Shown here: positions 25,849 to 35,460 of the stretch, piece by piece
Numbering within the stretch: the stretch's first letter is position 1
Layout: the number at the start of each line of letters is the position of its first letter
DNA from: Stenotrophomonas maltophilia
Lineage (GTDB): Bacteria > Pseudomonadota > Gammaproteobacteria > Xanthomonadales > Xanthomonadaceae
DNA: 64,000 nucleotides
Direction of reading: 5' to 3'
NCBI RefSeq assembly: GCF_002205165.1
Contig: NZ_NIVS01000054.1
Span: forward strand, 146,826 to 210,825
The notes under the pieces: generated by a model
Database searches by the model: none
What the model was told of the DNA's origin: nothing
What the model saw: the letters and a program-made list of their open reading frames with translations, nothing else
Program-made: the position numbers and the translations under genes

Positions 25849-27725
25849 CGCGAGACGGCTCCCAGGATGGTCTGGAACATGTTGTCGGCGGTGGAGATCA
25901 GCTGCGAGGCGGCCTGGTAGGCCTGCTGCAGGCGGAGCATGTCCGAGGCCTCTTCATCCAGGTTGACGCCGGAGATCGAGTCGCGTGCTGCCTGGGCCTG
26001 GTCGGTGATCACCTGCTGGGCCTGCAGCGAGTACTCGGCCGAGCGCGCGGCCGCGCCGACCTGGGTGGTCAGGCCGCCTAGCGCGCCGCTGAGCGTGACC
26101 GTGCCGTCATTGAAGGTCTTGGCCTGCTCGACCTTGGCCAGCAGCAGGGCATTGCTGTTGTCCGAGGAACCGGCCGGGGTCGGCCCGATGTTGAAGGTGT
26201 CGCCGGTCTTGGGGGCGCCGTCCAGAACGAAGCTCCAACCGTTGGCGCTGATGGTCTGCCCGGCAGTGTAGGTATTGGGGGGGCCGCCATCGATGGTGTA
26301 TTCGGTGGCACTGATGAACACGATCGCGGCCGGATTGCGCAGGGCGGTGTTGTCCGGATCGGTCACCTTGACCCCGGTCAGCTTGCCGGTGCCGGTGTTC
26401 GCCATCGCGGCGGTGCCCTTGATCGGGGCGGCGGCGGCAATACGCGAGGTATCGGTGATCGCCACTTCCATGCTGCCGGCCACGCCTGCGGTCGGCTGCA
26501 GCAGGAAGCGGTCGTCCTTGGCCGGCGTGCCGCTCATGACCAGCGTGACGCCATTGAGCACCAGCGGGTCGGCTGCGGTGCCGGAGCCGGTCATCGGGAT
26601 GGCGGCGCCGGTGTCGGCGCGGGTGGCCTGCCACTGGGTGCCATCGAACTTCATCACGATGTTCTGGCCGTCCAGCTTGGACAGGTCGCCGAAGCTGGCG
26701 CTCATGCTCGCCGTGCCGGCATTGGCGCTGTTGGCGGTGATGCGCGGGTTGCCGATGGTGAAGAAGTCACCGCCCATGTTGCCGTACAGGTCCGCGCCCT
26801 GGCGGTGCACGTCGTTGAAGCTGCTGGCCATGCCGATCGCCAGCTTGCCCAGCTCGGCCTGGGCCGGGGTCAGCACGGTATCGCGGAACTCCAGCAGGCC
26901 ACCGATCTGGCCGCCGAGGGTTTTGCCCTCGATGGTGATCTTCTGGCCCTGGCTTTCCAGCGCCAGCTGCAGCCGCTCCGGCTGATAGGGATCGGTGACG
27001 GTGGTGACCTTGGATGCCGTGGTGCCGATCACCAGCGCCTGGCCGCCAGCGGTGTACACGTTCATCAGCCCGCCGTCCTGCATCACCGCCGTGCCGCCGG
27101 TATAACCGACCAGGTTGGCGATCAGCTGATCGCGGCGATCCAGCAGATCCGGCGCTGCGGTGGCGGCATTGCCGCCGATCGCGCCGTTGAGCTGGGCGAT
27201 TTCCTTGGCCAGCCGGTTGATCTCGGTGGCGCCGGCGATCAGGCCGTTGTTGACCTCACCATTGAGGTTGTTGAGCTGGGTGTTCAGCTGCTGGAAGCGG
27301 TTGGCCACGGTTTTGCCGCTGTCGAGCATGTTCTGCCGGTCGGCGCTGCCGGAGGCATTGGAGGACAACCCGCTGACCGAGTCGAAGAAGTTGGACCAGA
27401 CGCCTGCGACGTTGGTCGCGGTGTTGGAGAACATCGCATCCACCCGGTCGGCCATGGTCGAGAGCTGCTTCAGGCGCGCCAGTTCGCCGCTGCCATCGAG
27501 CAGGCGCGAGATCGCCAGCTGGTCCGCCACCCGGCGGACATCGGTGATGCGGGTGCCGTTGCCCACGTCGCCGTACCCGTAGTTCTGCGGGTCGGCTGTG
27601 GCGAAATCCACCTTCTGCCGGCTGTAGCCCGGGGTCTTGATGTTGGCGACGTTATGGCTGGTGGTCGCCAGGGCCCGCTGGAAGGCGAGCAGGGCGCTGG
27701 TGCCGGTGGAGAGTACGCTGGACAT
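25845..27725 (-). CDS. flgK: Flagellar hook-associated protein FlgK
   Basis: A 626-residue junction protein with the rod/hook N-terminal motif (LATTSHNVANIKTPGYSRQK, about 19-38) and the matching C-terminal helix (EEASDMLRLQQAYQAASQLI). The middle is the variable domain. It sits at the hook tip below FlgL. It begins eight bases after flgJ. Confidence 0.97.
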   Translation of the reverse strand: MSSVLSTGTSALLAFQRALATTSHNVANIKTPGYSRQKVDFATADPQNYGYGDVGNGTRITDVRRVADQLAISRLLDGSGELARLKQLSTMADRVDAMFSNTATNVAGVWSNFFDSVSGLSSNASGSADRQNMLDSGKTVANRFQQLNTQLNNLNGEVNNGLIAGATEINRLAKEIAQLNGAIGGNAATAAPDLLDRRDQLIANLVGYTGGTAVMQDGGLMNVYTAGGQALVIGTTASKVTTVTDPYQPERLQLALESQGQKITIEGKTLGGQIGGLLEFRDTVLTPAQAELGKLAIGMASSFNDVHRQGADLYGNMGGDFFTIGNPRITANSANAGTASMSASFGDLSKLDGQNIVMKFDGTQWQATRADTGAAIPMTGSGTAADPLVLNGVTLVMSGTPAKDDRFLLQPTAGVAGSMEVAITDTSRIAAAAPIKGTAAMANTGTGKLTGVKVTDPDNTALRNPAAIVFISATEYTIDGGPPNTYTAGQTISANGWSFVLDGAPKTGDTFNIGPTPAGSSDNSNALLLAKVEQAKTFNDGTVTLSGALGGLTTQVGAAARSAEYSLQAQQVITDQAQAARDSISGVNLDEEASDMLRLQQAYQAASQLISTADNMFQTILGAVSR

Positions 27726-27733
27726 GGATTACC

Positions 27734-28948
27734 TCAACGACGGATGACACCCAGCCCGGTCGGGCTGGCGGTGCTGGCAAAGGTGCGGCCCAAGCGCTCG
27801 CCGGCATCGCTCACCGCGGCGACGGCGCGCTCGATGGTCGGGCCGCCGGCGATCGCGGCGATCTTGGCCGCGTAGGTCGGGTCGGTGGCGTAGCCGGCGC
27901 GCTGCAGCCCCTGCGCGAAGCTGCGCACGTTGCTGCCGGCCTGCAGGGCGTTCTGGTAGCGCGGGCTGGTCTTCAGCAGGCGCACGTAGTCGGCGAAGCT
28001 CTCCCCGACCGAGTTGTAGGCGCGGAAGCTCGCCGTTTCGTTACGGCGCACGCCATTGACGTATTCATGGGTGCCGCTGGTGGCGCGTTCGCCCTGCCAG
28101 CCGTTGGCCTTGATCCCGAACAGGTTGTGCGAGCTGTCGCCGCCACTGCGGCGGACCAGCTTGCGGCCCCAGCCGGTTTCCAGCGCGGCCTGGGCGACCA
28201 GTGCCTTGGCATCCACACCGAGCTCGCGCGCGGCCTGCTGGGCATGGCCCCAGATGCTGGCCACGAAGCCTTCGGGCGTGTGTGGGCCGAGTTCGGCGGC
28301 GGCCGTCGTGGCGGCCAGGGTGTCGACCGCATTGGGGCCGGTGGCCGCGGTGCGGTTGACGCCGGTCCAGCGGTCATCGGCCAGGGCCCAGTTGGTGCTG
28401 GCTGGATCGGTATCGGCGACTGCCGCGTAGGGATCGCTGCGGCCGATCGCCTCATGCATCTGGCTGCTTTCACGGCCGGCGATCAGGTCCAGGGCGCGTT
28501 CCATCGGCTGCAGCACGGCCGACGGCTCACTGCCGCCCAGCTGCTGCAGCAGATCGACTTCGCGCGGCGCCGACGGTGCGGTGCCGGCCGGCAGCGGCAG
28601 GGCGGCCGCCGGTGCGTTGAGTTGATAGGCACGCAGGGCGGCGGCCGGGTTCAGCGTGGTGTCGACCGGCTTGGCCGTTTCACCCTCGGCGCCGCCCAGC
28701 TGGCGCGCGATCATGCTCGACAGCCCCAGGCCGCGGCCACGGGTCATCGCATCGGCGATCTTCTGGTCATACATCTCACGGAACATGGTGTTTTCGCCGG
28801 GGAACAGCGAATCGCCGAAGCTCGCTTCACGCATGCTCTTGATCAGCATCTGCGCGAATTGGCCTTCCAGTTGCCGGGCGACCTTGTCGACCTTGGCCGG
28901 GCTGTTGGGCTGGGCGGGATTGAGTTCCAGAGCCGGTTGAATGCGCAT
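27734..28948 (-). CDS. flgJ: Rod-cap protein and peptidoglycan hydrolase FlgJ
   Basis: A 404-residue two-domain protein. The N-terminal rod-cap domain (about 20-100) has LIKSMREASFGDSLF and MYDQKIADAMTRG. The C-terminal glucosaminidase domain (about 235-395) has the likely catalytic Glu in AQAALETGWG and the FGIKANGWQG motif. It opens peptidoglycan for the rod. It is about 90 residues longer than the enterobacterial protein because of a long Ala-rich linker (about 110-230) between the domains. One base separates it from flgI. Confidence 0.96.
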   Translation of the reverse strand: MRIQPALELNPAQPNSPAKVDKVARQLEGQFAQMLIKSMREASFGDSLFPGENTMFREMYDQKIADAMTRGRGLGLSSMIARQLGGAEGETAKPVDTTLNPAAALRAYQLNAPAAALPLPAGTAPSAPREVDLLQQLGGSEPSAVLQPMERALDLIAGRESSQMHEAIGRSDPYAAVADTDPASTNWALADDRWTGVNRTAATGPNAVDTLAATTAAAELGPHTPEGFVASIWGHAQQAARELGVDAKALVAQAALETGWGRKLVRRSGGDSSHNLFGIKANGWQGERATSGTHEYVNGVRRNETASFRAYNSVGESFADYVRLLKTSPRYQNALQAGSNVRSFAQGLQRAGYATDPTYAAKIAAIAGGPTIERAVAAVSDAGERLGRTFASTASPTGLGVIRR

Positions 28949-28949
28949 G

Positions 28950-30134
28950 TCAGATCACCTCGAGTTCGGCGCTGAGCGCACCGGCCTGCTTGAGGGCTTC
29001 CAGGATGGCGATCAGATCGCCCGGGGCCGCGCCCACGGCGTTCACCGCGTGCACGATTTCATCCAGGGTGGTGCCACCGCTGAACTTGAACATGCGGCTG
29101 CCATCGTTGGTTGCGGTGATGGTGGACTGCGGGGTCACCACGGTCTGGCCGCCACTGAACGCACCCGGCTGGCTGACGTTGGCGTTCTCGTTGATGGTTA
29201 CGGTCAGCGAGCCGTGCGAGATCGCTGCGGCACCGACGCGGACCTGTGCGCCGATCACCACGGTGCCGGTACGCGAGTTGACCACCACCTTGGCCGGCGC
29301 ACTGCCCGGGGTGAGCTCCAGGTTTTCAATGCGGGCCAGCAGGCCGATGCGGGCGCCCGGATCAGACGGCGCGTTGACCGCGACGGTGACGCCATCGATC
29401 GCGCGGGCGGCGCCTTCACCGAACGCATTGTTCAATGCCGAGACCATCCGCGAGACGGTGGTGAAGTCGTTCTTGTGCAGGTTCAGGGTGATGTCGCCAC
29501 CGCCGCTGAACACGTCCGGCAGCGCACGTTCGACGGTCGCACCGTTCGGAATGCGGCCGACGCTGGGCACGTTGACCGAGACCCGCGAGCCATCCTTGCC
29601 CTGTGCACCGAAGCCGCCCACGATCAGGTTGCCTTGGGCGATCGCATACACCTGACCATCGGCACCGCGCAGCGGCGCCATCAACAGCGAGCCGCCGCGC
29701 AGCGAGACCGCGTTGCCTACGGAGGAGACGGTGATGTCGATCGGCTGGCCGGGCTTGGCGAACGGCGGCAGCTCGGCGTGGATGGCCACGGCCGCCACGT
29801 TCTTCAGCTGCGGGTTGACGTTGGCCGGCACGTTGACGCCGAGTTCGCCGAGCAGGTTCTTCAGGCTCTGCACGGTAAAGGGCGCCTGGCTGGTGCGGTC
29901 GCCGCTGCCATCCAGGCCGACCACCAGGCCGTAGCCGACCAGCGCGTTGCCGCGCACACCGCCGACCTGGGCCAGGTCCTTGATGCGCTCGGCGGAGGCG
30001 GGCGCCACCAGTGCGAACACGGCCAGCAGAGCCAGCACCGTGCGCAGCGTGTGGTGCGAGGCCGCGCGTCGCTGCGCCGCCGGGTGGAACGACACCACGC
30101 GACGCTGCCGGAACAGGGAAAGGGAGAAAGTCAT
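28950..30134 (-). CDS. flgI: Flagellar P-ring protein FlgI
   Basis: A 394-residue periplasmic ring protein. A long basic N-terminus leads into a signal peptide (hydrophobic core about 32-46, ending APASA), then the mature start [19 protein letters not shown] and conserved [13 protein letters not shown]. It forms the bushing in the peptidoglycan layer. It starts seven bases after flgH. The true start may lie a little downstream, as the first ~25 residues are unusual. Confidence 0.96.
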   Translation of the reverse strand: MTFSLSLFRQRRVVSFHPAAQRRAASHHTLRTVLALLAVFALVAPASAERIKDLAQVGGVRGNALVGYGLVVGLDGSGDRTSQAPFTVQSLKNLLGELGVNVPANVNPQLKNVAAVAIHAELPPFAKPGQPIDITVSSVGNAVSLRGGSLLMAPLRGADGQVYAIAQGNLIVGGFGAQGKDGSRVSVNVPSVGRIPNGATVERALPDVFSGGGDITLNLHKNDFTTVSRMVSALNNAFGEGAARAIDGVTVAVNAPSDPGARIGLLARIENLELTPGSAPAKVVVNSRTGTVVIGAQVRVGAAAISHGSLTVTINENANVSQPGAFSGGQTVVTPQSTITATNDGSRMFKFSGGTTLDEIVHAVNAVGAAPGDLIAILEALKQAGALSAELEVI

Positions 30135-30141
30135 GTCAGGC

Positions 30142-30834
30142 TCAGTACGGCGCGAGCGCCGAGTTGAAGAAGCGGCTCAGCCAGCCCATCGCGTTGGACT
30201 GGGCGATCGCGCCGCGGCCGCCGTAGACGATGCGGGCATCGGCAACACGGCTGGAGGGAATGGTGTTGTCCGGGAAGATGTCGGCGGCGCGCACGATGCC
30301 CTGCACCTGCACCAGCTCATCGCCACGGTTCAGGCGCAGGTTCTTTGCACCCTGCACGACCAGGTTGCCGTTGGGCAGGCGCTGGATCACCGTGACGGTC
30401 ACGCTGCCCTGCAGGCGGTTGCTCTGCGCGCTGGTGCCCTTGCCGGTGAAATCGCGCGAGCCGGCGGCGCTGGCACTGAGGATGTCCTTCCCGCCCAGCG
30501 TGACCGGCGCGCCGAAGATCGTCGGCGTGCCGATGCTCAGCTCCGACTCTTTCGAGGTGGAGGTGTTGGCGGTGGTCTGCGCGGTGGTGTTCTCGGTCAG
30601 GGTGATCGTGAGCAGGTCACCGACATCGCGGGCGCGACGGTCCGAGTACAGCTGCAGGCCCGGGCCGGCGGCGTAGATCGCGCCGGCGGTGGCCTGGGCC
30701 GACGGCGGCATGATCGGTTCGACCGGGGCCATGGCCGGGTAGGGCCGGACATCGCCGGCGATCACGCAGCCACCCAGGGTGGCGACGATGACGGCGGCGG
30801 CGAGCAGGCGGAGGGTAGGGGCAAGACGCGACAT
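30142..30834 (-). CDS. flgH: Flagellar L-ring lipoprotein FlgH
   Basis: A 230-residue lipoprotein: signal peptide with lipobox LGGC (Cys at 23), then the conserved [20 protein letters not shown] and the ending [18 protein letters not shown]. It forms the outer-membrane ring of the basal body. It lies 22 bp after flgG and 7 bp before flgI. Confidence 0.97.
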   Translation of the reverse strand: MSRLAPTLRLLAAAVIVATLGGCVIAGDVRPYPAMAPVEPIMPPSAQATAGAIYAAGPGLQLYSDRRARDVGDLLTITLTENTTAQTTANTSTSKESELSIGTPTIFGAPVTLGGKDILSASAAGSRDFTGKGTSAQSNRLQGSVTVTVIQRLPNGNLVVQGAKNLRLNRGDELVQVQGIVRAADIFPDNTIPSSRVADARIVYGGRGAIAQSNAMGWLSRFFNSALAPY

Positions 30835-30856
30835 GGCAGGTTCCCGGGTCGACCGA

Positions 30857-31642
30857 TCAGACGTTCTGGTTGAGGTAGCCGAGCATCGCGTCGGTGGTGG
30901 AGATCGCCTTGGCGTTCATTTCGTAGGCGCGCTGGGTTTCGATCATCGAGACCAGCTCTTCCACCACGTTGACGTTGCTGCCTTCCAGCGCTCCCTGCAC
31001 CACGGTGCCCAGACCGTTGAGGCCGGGATTGCCGTTCTGCGCCGGGCCGGAGGCGGTGGTTTCCAGGAACAGGTTTTCACCGCGGGCCTGCAGGCCGGCC
31101 GGATTGACGAAGTCGGTCAGGGTCAGCGCGCCGATTTCCACCGAGGCGGCGTCGTCGGCCATCTTCACGCTGATGGTGCCGTCGGTGCCGATGGTCAGCG
31201 ATTGCGCGCCTTCCGGAATCTGGATGCCCGGCTGCACCGGGTAGCCGCTGTTGGTGACCAGCTCGCCATCCTGGTTGCGCTGGAACGAGCCATCGCGGGT
31301 GTAGGCCGAGGAGCCGTCCGGCATCTGCACTTCAAAGAAGCCGCGGCCATTGACCATCACATCCAGCGCGCGGCCGGTCTGCTGCTGGCTGCCCTGCTCG
31401 AAGTTCTTGGAGGTGGCGACCACGCGCACGCCGGTGCCGAGCTGCAGGCCCGAGGGCAGCTGCGTCTGCGCCGAAGAGGAACCGCCCGGCTGACGGACCT
31501 GCTGGTACAGCAGGTCTTCGAAGCTGGCACGGTCCTGCTTGAAACCGGTGGTGTTGGTGTTGGCGAGGTTGTTGGAAACCACCGACATGCGCGTCTGCTG
31601 CGCATCCAGTCCGGTCTTGGCGATCCACAATGCCTGGTTCAT
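30857..31642 (-). CDS. flgG: Flagellar distal rod protein FlgG
   Basis: A 261-residue rod protein, the normal length. It opens [20 protein letters not shown] and has the [12 protein letters not shown] rod motif, and closes with the matching [20 protein letters not shown] helix. The ATG at 31642 has AGGAA seven bases ahead; a longer open frame to 31699 is not family-like. A sigma-54 promoter lies just upstream. Confidence 0.97.
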   Translation of the reverse strand: MNQALWIAKTGLDAQQTRMSVVSNNLANTNTTGFKQDRASFEDLLYQQVRQPGGSSSAQTQLPSGLQLGTGVRVVATSKNFEQGSQQQTGRALDVMVNGRGFFEVQMPDGSSAYTRDGSFQRNQDGELVTNSGYPVQPGIQIPEGAQSLTIGTDGTISVKMADDAASVEIGALTLTDFVNPAGLQARGENLFLETTASGPAQNGNPGLNGLGTVVQGALEGSNVNVVEELVSMIETQRAYEMNAKAISTTDAMLGYLNQNV

Positions 31643-31699
31643 GGCGTCATTCCTGTGTTGTAGCGGATGGCCGCGTGGTGCGGCCCTTGCGAAGGGCAA

Positions 31700-31715
31700 T
31701 GCATGGCGCGTGCCA
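31700..31715 (-). promoter_or_regulatory. Sigma-54 promoter of flgG
   Basis: Minus-strand TGGCACGCGCCATGCA: a perfect -24 half and ATGC at -12, GG-N10-GC spacing. It lies in the 105-bp gap between flgF and flgG and could drive flgGHIJKL apart from flgBCDEF. Confidence 0.8.
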
Positions 31716-31747
31716 GAACCGCGCCGGGATTACGTCACTGGCGGCGG

Positions 31748-32503
31748 TCAGCCGCCCAGGCGCAGCAGGCTGTTGGCGCTGCGGGCGTTGTCGTCGCCGT
31801 GCTTGATCACCTTCACCTGCATTTCGTACTGGCGCTGCAGCTGGATCATCTGCACTAGCGCACCGGCGGCATCGACGTTGCTGCCTTCCAGCTGGCCGCT
31901 TTCCAGCGATTTGCCCTGGGCCTGCACGAACGGCTGCTGCGGGTCGTTGTTGCGCATCAGGCCGTCCAGGCCGCGTTCCAGCCGCGCGTCGTCGGCCTGC
32001 ACCACGCGGATGCGGCCAACGTTGGCCATCGTCTGCGGGCCTTCGCCCAGCGGAATGATCGAGATCGTGCCGTCGTTGCCGATGTCCATCGCTTGGTGCG
32101 GCGGGATCGCGATCGGATTGCTGTTCTCATCCAGCACGGGATGGCCGCCGGCGGTCACCAACTGGCCATTGGGCGTGATCGAGAGTGCCGCGCCACGCGT
32201 ATACGCTTCGCCACCATTGGCGCCGGGCGCCTGCACGGCCAGCCAGTTGCCGGCCTGCAGGGACAGATCCAGCGGGTTGCCGGTGATCTGCTGGGCGCCC
32301 ATGCGCCGGTTGAAGCCGGCGTCCACGTGCAGGGCATCCACGCGCGAGGCGTAGCCGGTCCCCTTGATCGGGAAGGCCTCGGTGTTGGCGAGTGCCTCCT
32401 TGAAGCCGGGGGTATCGGTGTTGGCCAGATTGTGCGACAGCGTGCCCTGCGCCTGCAGGGAAGCGCGTGCACCGGTCATCGCGACGTAGAGTGCCTTGTC
32501 CAT
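31748..32503 (-). CDS. flgF: Flagellar proximal rod protein FlgF
   Basis: A 251-residue rod protein opening MDKALYVAMTGARASLQAQG with the HNLANTDTPGFK rod motif (about 25-36), a variable middle and the C-terminal ALVQMIQLQRQYEMQVKVIK helix. It forms part of the proximal rod. It lies 32 bp after flgE. Confidence 0.96.
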   Translation of the reverse strand: MDKALYVAMTGARASLQAQGTLSHNLANTDTPGFKEALANTEAFPIKGTGYASRVDALHVDAGFNRRMGAQQITGNPLDLSLQAGNWLAVQAPGANGGEAYTRGAALSITPNGQLVTAGGHPVLDENSNPIAIPPHQAMDIGNDGTISIIPLGEGPQTMANVGRIRVVQADDARLERGLDGLMRNNDPQQPFVQAQGKSLESGQLEGSNVDAAGALVQMIQLQRQYEMQVKVIKHGDDNARSANSLLRLGG

Positions 32504-32535
32504 CGGTGTGTTCCCGTGTTGCGGTCAGTGGCTCA

Positions 32536-33759
32536 TCAACGCAGGTTGATGATGGTCTGGGTGATCTGGTCCTGGGTGGAGACCATCTGCGAGTTGGCCT
32601 GGAAGTTGCGCTGGGCAGTGATCATGTTGACCAGCTGCTCGGTCAGGTCGACCGTGGAGGCTTCCAGCGAACCGGCCTGGATCTTGCCCAGGTTGGAGCT
32701 GTCCGGCGAACCGGTACGCGGGGTGCCGGAGGCGAAACTCTCCACCCACAGGTTGTTGCCCTTGGCTTCCAGGCCCTGTGCGTTGTTGAAGGTGGTCAGC
32801 GCGACCTGGCCCAGCGGCTTGTCGTCGCCGTTGGAGTAACGCGCGTAGACGATGCCTTCCTCGGAGACGGTGATCTCGTTGAGCTTGCCGGCTGCGTAAC
32901 CGTCCTGCTGGGTGTTGCGCAGCGCGAACTTCTCGCCGTACTGGGTCGAGCCGCTCAGGTTCAGCGACATCGACAGCACGCCGGCGCCGGTGGTCGGGGT
33001 GAACGGATCCATGACGATCTGGCCGTTGGCCGGCTCGGTCAGCGCGCCGCTGTCGGAGAACTTCAGCAGCGTCGGCGTACCGGCGGCCTTGCCGTCCACG
33101 TAGTTGTAGACCTGCCACTCGTTGGGGTTTTCGGTCTTCACGAAGTAGGACGTCTGGGTGTGGCTCACGCCCAGCGAGTCGTACACGGTGATGCCACCGG
33201 TGGAGTGGTTGTAGCTGTTGGAATCGGTCGGGTCGAAGGCCTGCACCGTCGGTTGCTTGGCGTTGGCCGGCAGGGTGAAGCTGACGTCGACCTTGCCGGT
33301 CTGCTTGGGCGGGCTGTCGGTGGTCAGCAGCTGCAGATCGGTCAGGCGGCCGGCATCGAAGTTGGTGCCGTCGGCATTCGGGGCGAACACCTGCAGGCGC
33401 GCGCCCTGCGGGTTGGTCACGTAACCGGCCTGGTCGGTCTGGAAGTTGCCGGCGCGCGAGTAGACGCGGGCACCGTTCATGGTCAGGGTGAAGAAGCCCT
33501 CGCCGGAAATGGCCATGTCCAGGCTGCGCCCGGTCTGTTCGTTGTTGCCCTGCGAGAACTGCTGGGCGACGTTGGTCAGGCGCACGCCCGAGCCGACCGC
33601 GTTCTTGGACAGGCCATAGCTGGTGGCCGAGAACAGATCGGCGAACTCCGCGCGCGACTGCTTGAAGCCGGTGGTGTTGACGTTGGCGATGTTGTTCGCC
33701 GTGACGTTCAGATCGGCATTGGCTGCGTTGATGCCGGACAACGAGACGTTGAAGCCCAT
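32536..33759 (-). CDS. flgE: Flagellar hook protein FlgE
   Basis: A 407-residue hook subunit: N-terminal MGFNVSLSGINAANADLNVT with NNIANVNTTGFKQ, a long variable surface domain, and a C-terminal LVNMITAQRNFQANSQMVST helix. It polymerises into the hook whose length FliK measures. It lies 31 bp after flgD. Confidence 0.97.
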   Translation of the reverse strand: MGFNVSLSGINAANADLNVTANNIANVNTTGFKQSRAEFADLFSATSYGLSKNAVGSGVRLTNVAQQFSQGNNEQTGRSLDMAISGEGFFTLTMNGARVYSRAGNFQTDQAGYVTNPQGARLQVFAPNADGTNFDAGRLTDLQLLTTDSPPKQTGKVDVSFTLPANAKQPTVQAFDPTDSNSYNHSTGGITVYDSLGVSHTQTSYFVKTENPNEWQVYNYVDGKAAGTPTLLKFSDSGALTEPANGQIVMDPFTPTTGAGVLSMSLNLSGSTQYGEKFALRNTQQDGYAAGKLNEITVSEEGIVYARYSNGDDKPLGQVALTTFNNAQGLEAKGNNLWVESFASGTPRTGSPDSSNLGKIQAGSLEASTVDLTEQLVNMITAQRNFQANSQMVSTQDQITQTIINLR

Positions 33760-33790
33760 GGGATGCTCCTGTGGATGCGGGTAAGGCGGC

Positions 33791-34477
33791 TCAGCTGATG
33801 CGGAGCACGTAGTCGATCGGGGCCGTGCCCAGACCCTTGAGGTTGAGGTACAGGCCGTCCGTGCCGACCGTGACGCTCTCCACCGGGGCCTGCACGTAGG
33901 TGTTGAGCTTGGTCTTGGTGCCGGCGGTATCGGTGTGCGAGGCGGCGATGGTGTAGGTGCCTTCGGCCATGCGGTTGCCGTTGGCGTCCTTGCCGTCCCA
34001 ATCGAAGGTGACTTCGCCGGAGGCCTTGGCCTCTACGCTGATCTGGTTGACCTTGACGCCGTTCGCATCGGTGATGTCCACCGTCACGAAGCCGGCGCCG
34101 GGCGCGGCGACCATGCCGGTCACATCGCCTTCCTTCTCCAGCGCCAGCTTTTCCGACGGCACCAGGACTTCGTGCCCGACCAGGGCCGCGCCGCGCAGGA
34201 TCTGGTCGCTGGACATCGAATCCTGGAAACCCTTGACCGTGTTGTTGAGATCGGTGATGCCCTGGACCTGCGACAGCTGCGCCATCTGCGCGACCATCTG
34301 GGTGTTGTCCATCGGCTTGAGCGGATCCTGGTGACGCAGCTGCTCGGTCATCAGGCGCATGAAATCGGCCTGGTCCAGCGTGCTTTTCTTCTTGCTGGTG
34401 TCGCTGTTGGGCGCGTTCAGGCCCAGCGCGCTGTAGATGTCGCTGTTGTTCTGGCCAACGCCGTTGGTGCTGCTCAT
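33791..34477 (-). CDS. flgD: Hook scaffolding protein FlgD
   Basis: A 228-residue hook-cap protein. The conserved N-terminal part has LDQADFMRLMTEQLRHQDPL and MVAQMAQLSQVQGI; the rest (about 95-220) forms the FlgD immunoglobulin and tudor-like domains (VTFDWDGKDANGNRM). It caps the growing hook and is replaced by FlgK. It follows flgC by 26 bp. Confidence 0.97.
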   Translation of the reverse strand: MSSTNGVGQNNSDIYSALGLNAPNSDTSKKKSTLDQADFMRLMTEQLRHQDPLKPMDNTQMVAQMAQLSQVQGITDLNNTVKGFQDSMSSDQILRGAALVGHEVLVPSEKLALEKEGDVTGMVAAPGAGFVTVDITDANGVKVNQISVEAKASGEVTFDWDGKDANGNRMAEGTYTIAASHTDTAGTKTKLNTYVQAPVESVTVGTDGLYLNLKGLGTAPIDYVLRIS

Positions 34478-34503
34478 GGGAGGGGATTCCTGCGGTAAGA
34501 GGG

Positions 34504-34911
34504 TCAGCGACCCATGGTCAGCGTGGCCAGCGCCAGTTCCTTGGCGGTGGTCAGCATTTCCACGCCCGCCTGGTAATTGCGCGAGGTCGAGATCAGGTTG
34601 ACCATCTGCGCGACCGGGTCCACGTCGGGCTGGTAGATGTAGCCATCGGCATCGGCCAGCGGGTGGCCCGGCTCGTAGCGCTGGATCGGCGCGGCGTTGC
34701 TCTGGCTGATTTCCTTGACCTGCACCGTGGTGATGTTCGGATCGGTGCGGCTGGTCACCGACTGGAAGATCGGCTCAAGCGGCTTGTAGACCGCATCGGC
34801 CGAACCGGCGACGGTGTCGGCGTTGGAGAGGTTGGAGGCGATGGTGCTCATGCGCACGGACTGCGCCTGCAGCGCGGAGCCGGCGATATCGAAGATGGGC
34901 AGATTGCTCAT
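34504..34911 (-). CDS. flgC: Flagellar proximal rod protein FlgC
   Basis: A 135-residue rod protein with the N-terminal MSTIASNLSNADTVAGS motif and the C-terminal AQMVNLISTSRNYQAGVEML helix. It begins three bases after the flgB stop. Confidence 0.97.
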   Translation of the reverse strand: MSNLPIFDIAGSALQAQSVRMSTIASNLSNADTVAGSADAVYKPLEPIFQSVTSRTDPNITTVQVKEISQSNAAPIQRYEPGHPLADADGYIYQPDVDPVAQMVNLISTSRNYQAGVEMLTTAKELALATLTMGR

Positions 34912-34914
34912 GGC

Positions 34915-35310
34915 TTATTGCCCCGTGATCGCGGTGAGCATCGAGCGCACCTTGGATTCGACGAAGCTCAGCGAGGCGCGGTATTCCAGCGCGGCGCGGC
35001 CGTAGGCAGCACGTTCGGCGTCCGGGTCGACGGTGTTGCCGTCGATGCTCGGCTGCACGCCTTCCTTGGCGATCTGGAACGGGTTCAACCCGCCGCCGAT
35101 CTCATAGTGCTTTTCGTTGGTGGTCTTCATCAGACCGTTGGCATCCAGCCCCTGGGCATTGCGCAGGGCGGCATCGAAATCCAGGTCCTGGGCCTTGTAC
35201 CCGGGGGTGTCGGCATTGCTCAGGTTGCTGGCGATCAGCTTCATCCGCTGCTCGCGCAACGGCATGGCCTGGGCATGGACACCCAGATAGTTCGAAATCA
35301 GATTGGGCAT
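34915..35310 (-). CDS. flgB: Flagellar proximal rod protein FlgB
   Basis: A 131-residue rod protein with the KLIASNLSNADTPGYKAQDL motif near residue 25 and the closing FVESKVRSMLTAITGQ. First gene of the flgBCDEFGHIJKL cluster, 32 bp after a perfect sigma-54 site. Confidence 0.97.
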   Translation of the reverse strand: MPNLISNYLGVHAQAMPLREQRMKLIASNLSNADTPGYKAQDLDFDAALRNAQGLDANGLMKTTNEKHYEIGGGLNPFQIAKEGVQPSIDGNTVDPDAERAAYGRAALEYRASLSFVESKVRSMLTAITGQ

Positions 35311-35342
35311 GACGCACTCCCACGGGACGATGCCTGGGGCAG

Positions 35343-35358
35343 TGCAAGCGGCGTGCCA
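35343..35358 (-). promoter_or_regulatory. Sigma-54 promoter of the flgB operon
   Basis: Minus-strand TGGCACGCCGCTTGCA matches every fixed base of the consensus TGGCACG-N4-TTGCA. It lies 32 bp before flgB. Confidence 0.92.
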
Positions 35359-35460
35359 GAGGGCAGGGCGCGACGGTGCCCGGCGGCAGGTTCACGCCGG
35401 GAAATTCACCGCGCCAGGCAGAGCCACGCCACGCGGGGATTCAGCAGACAGCCCCGGCCC

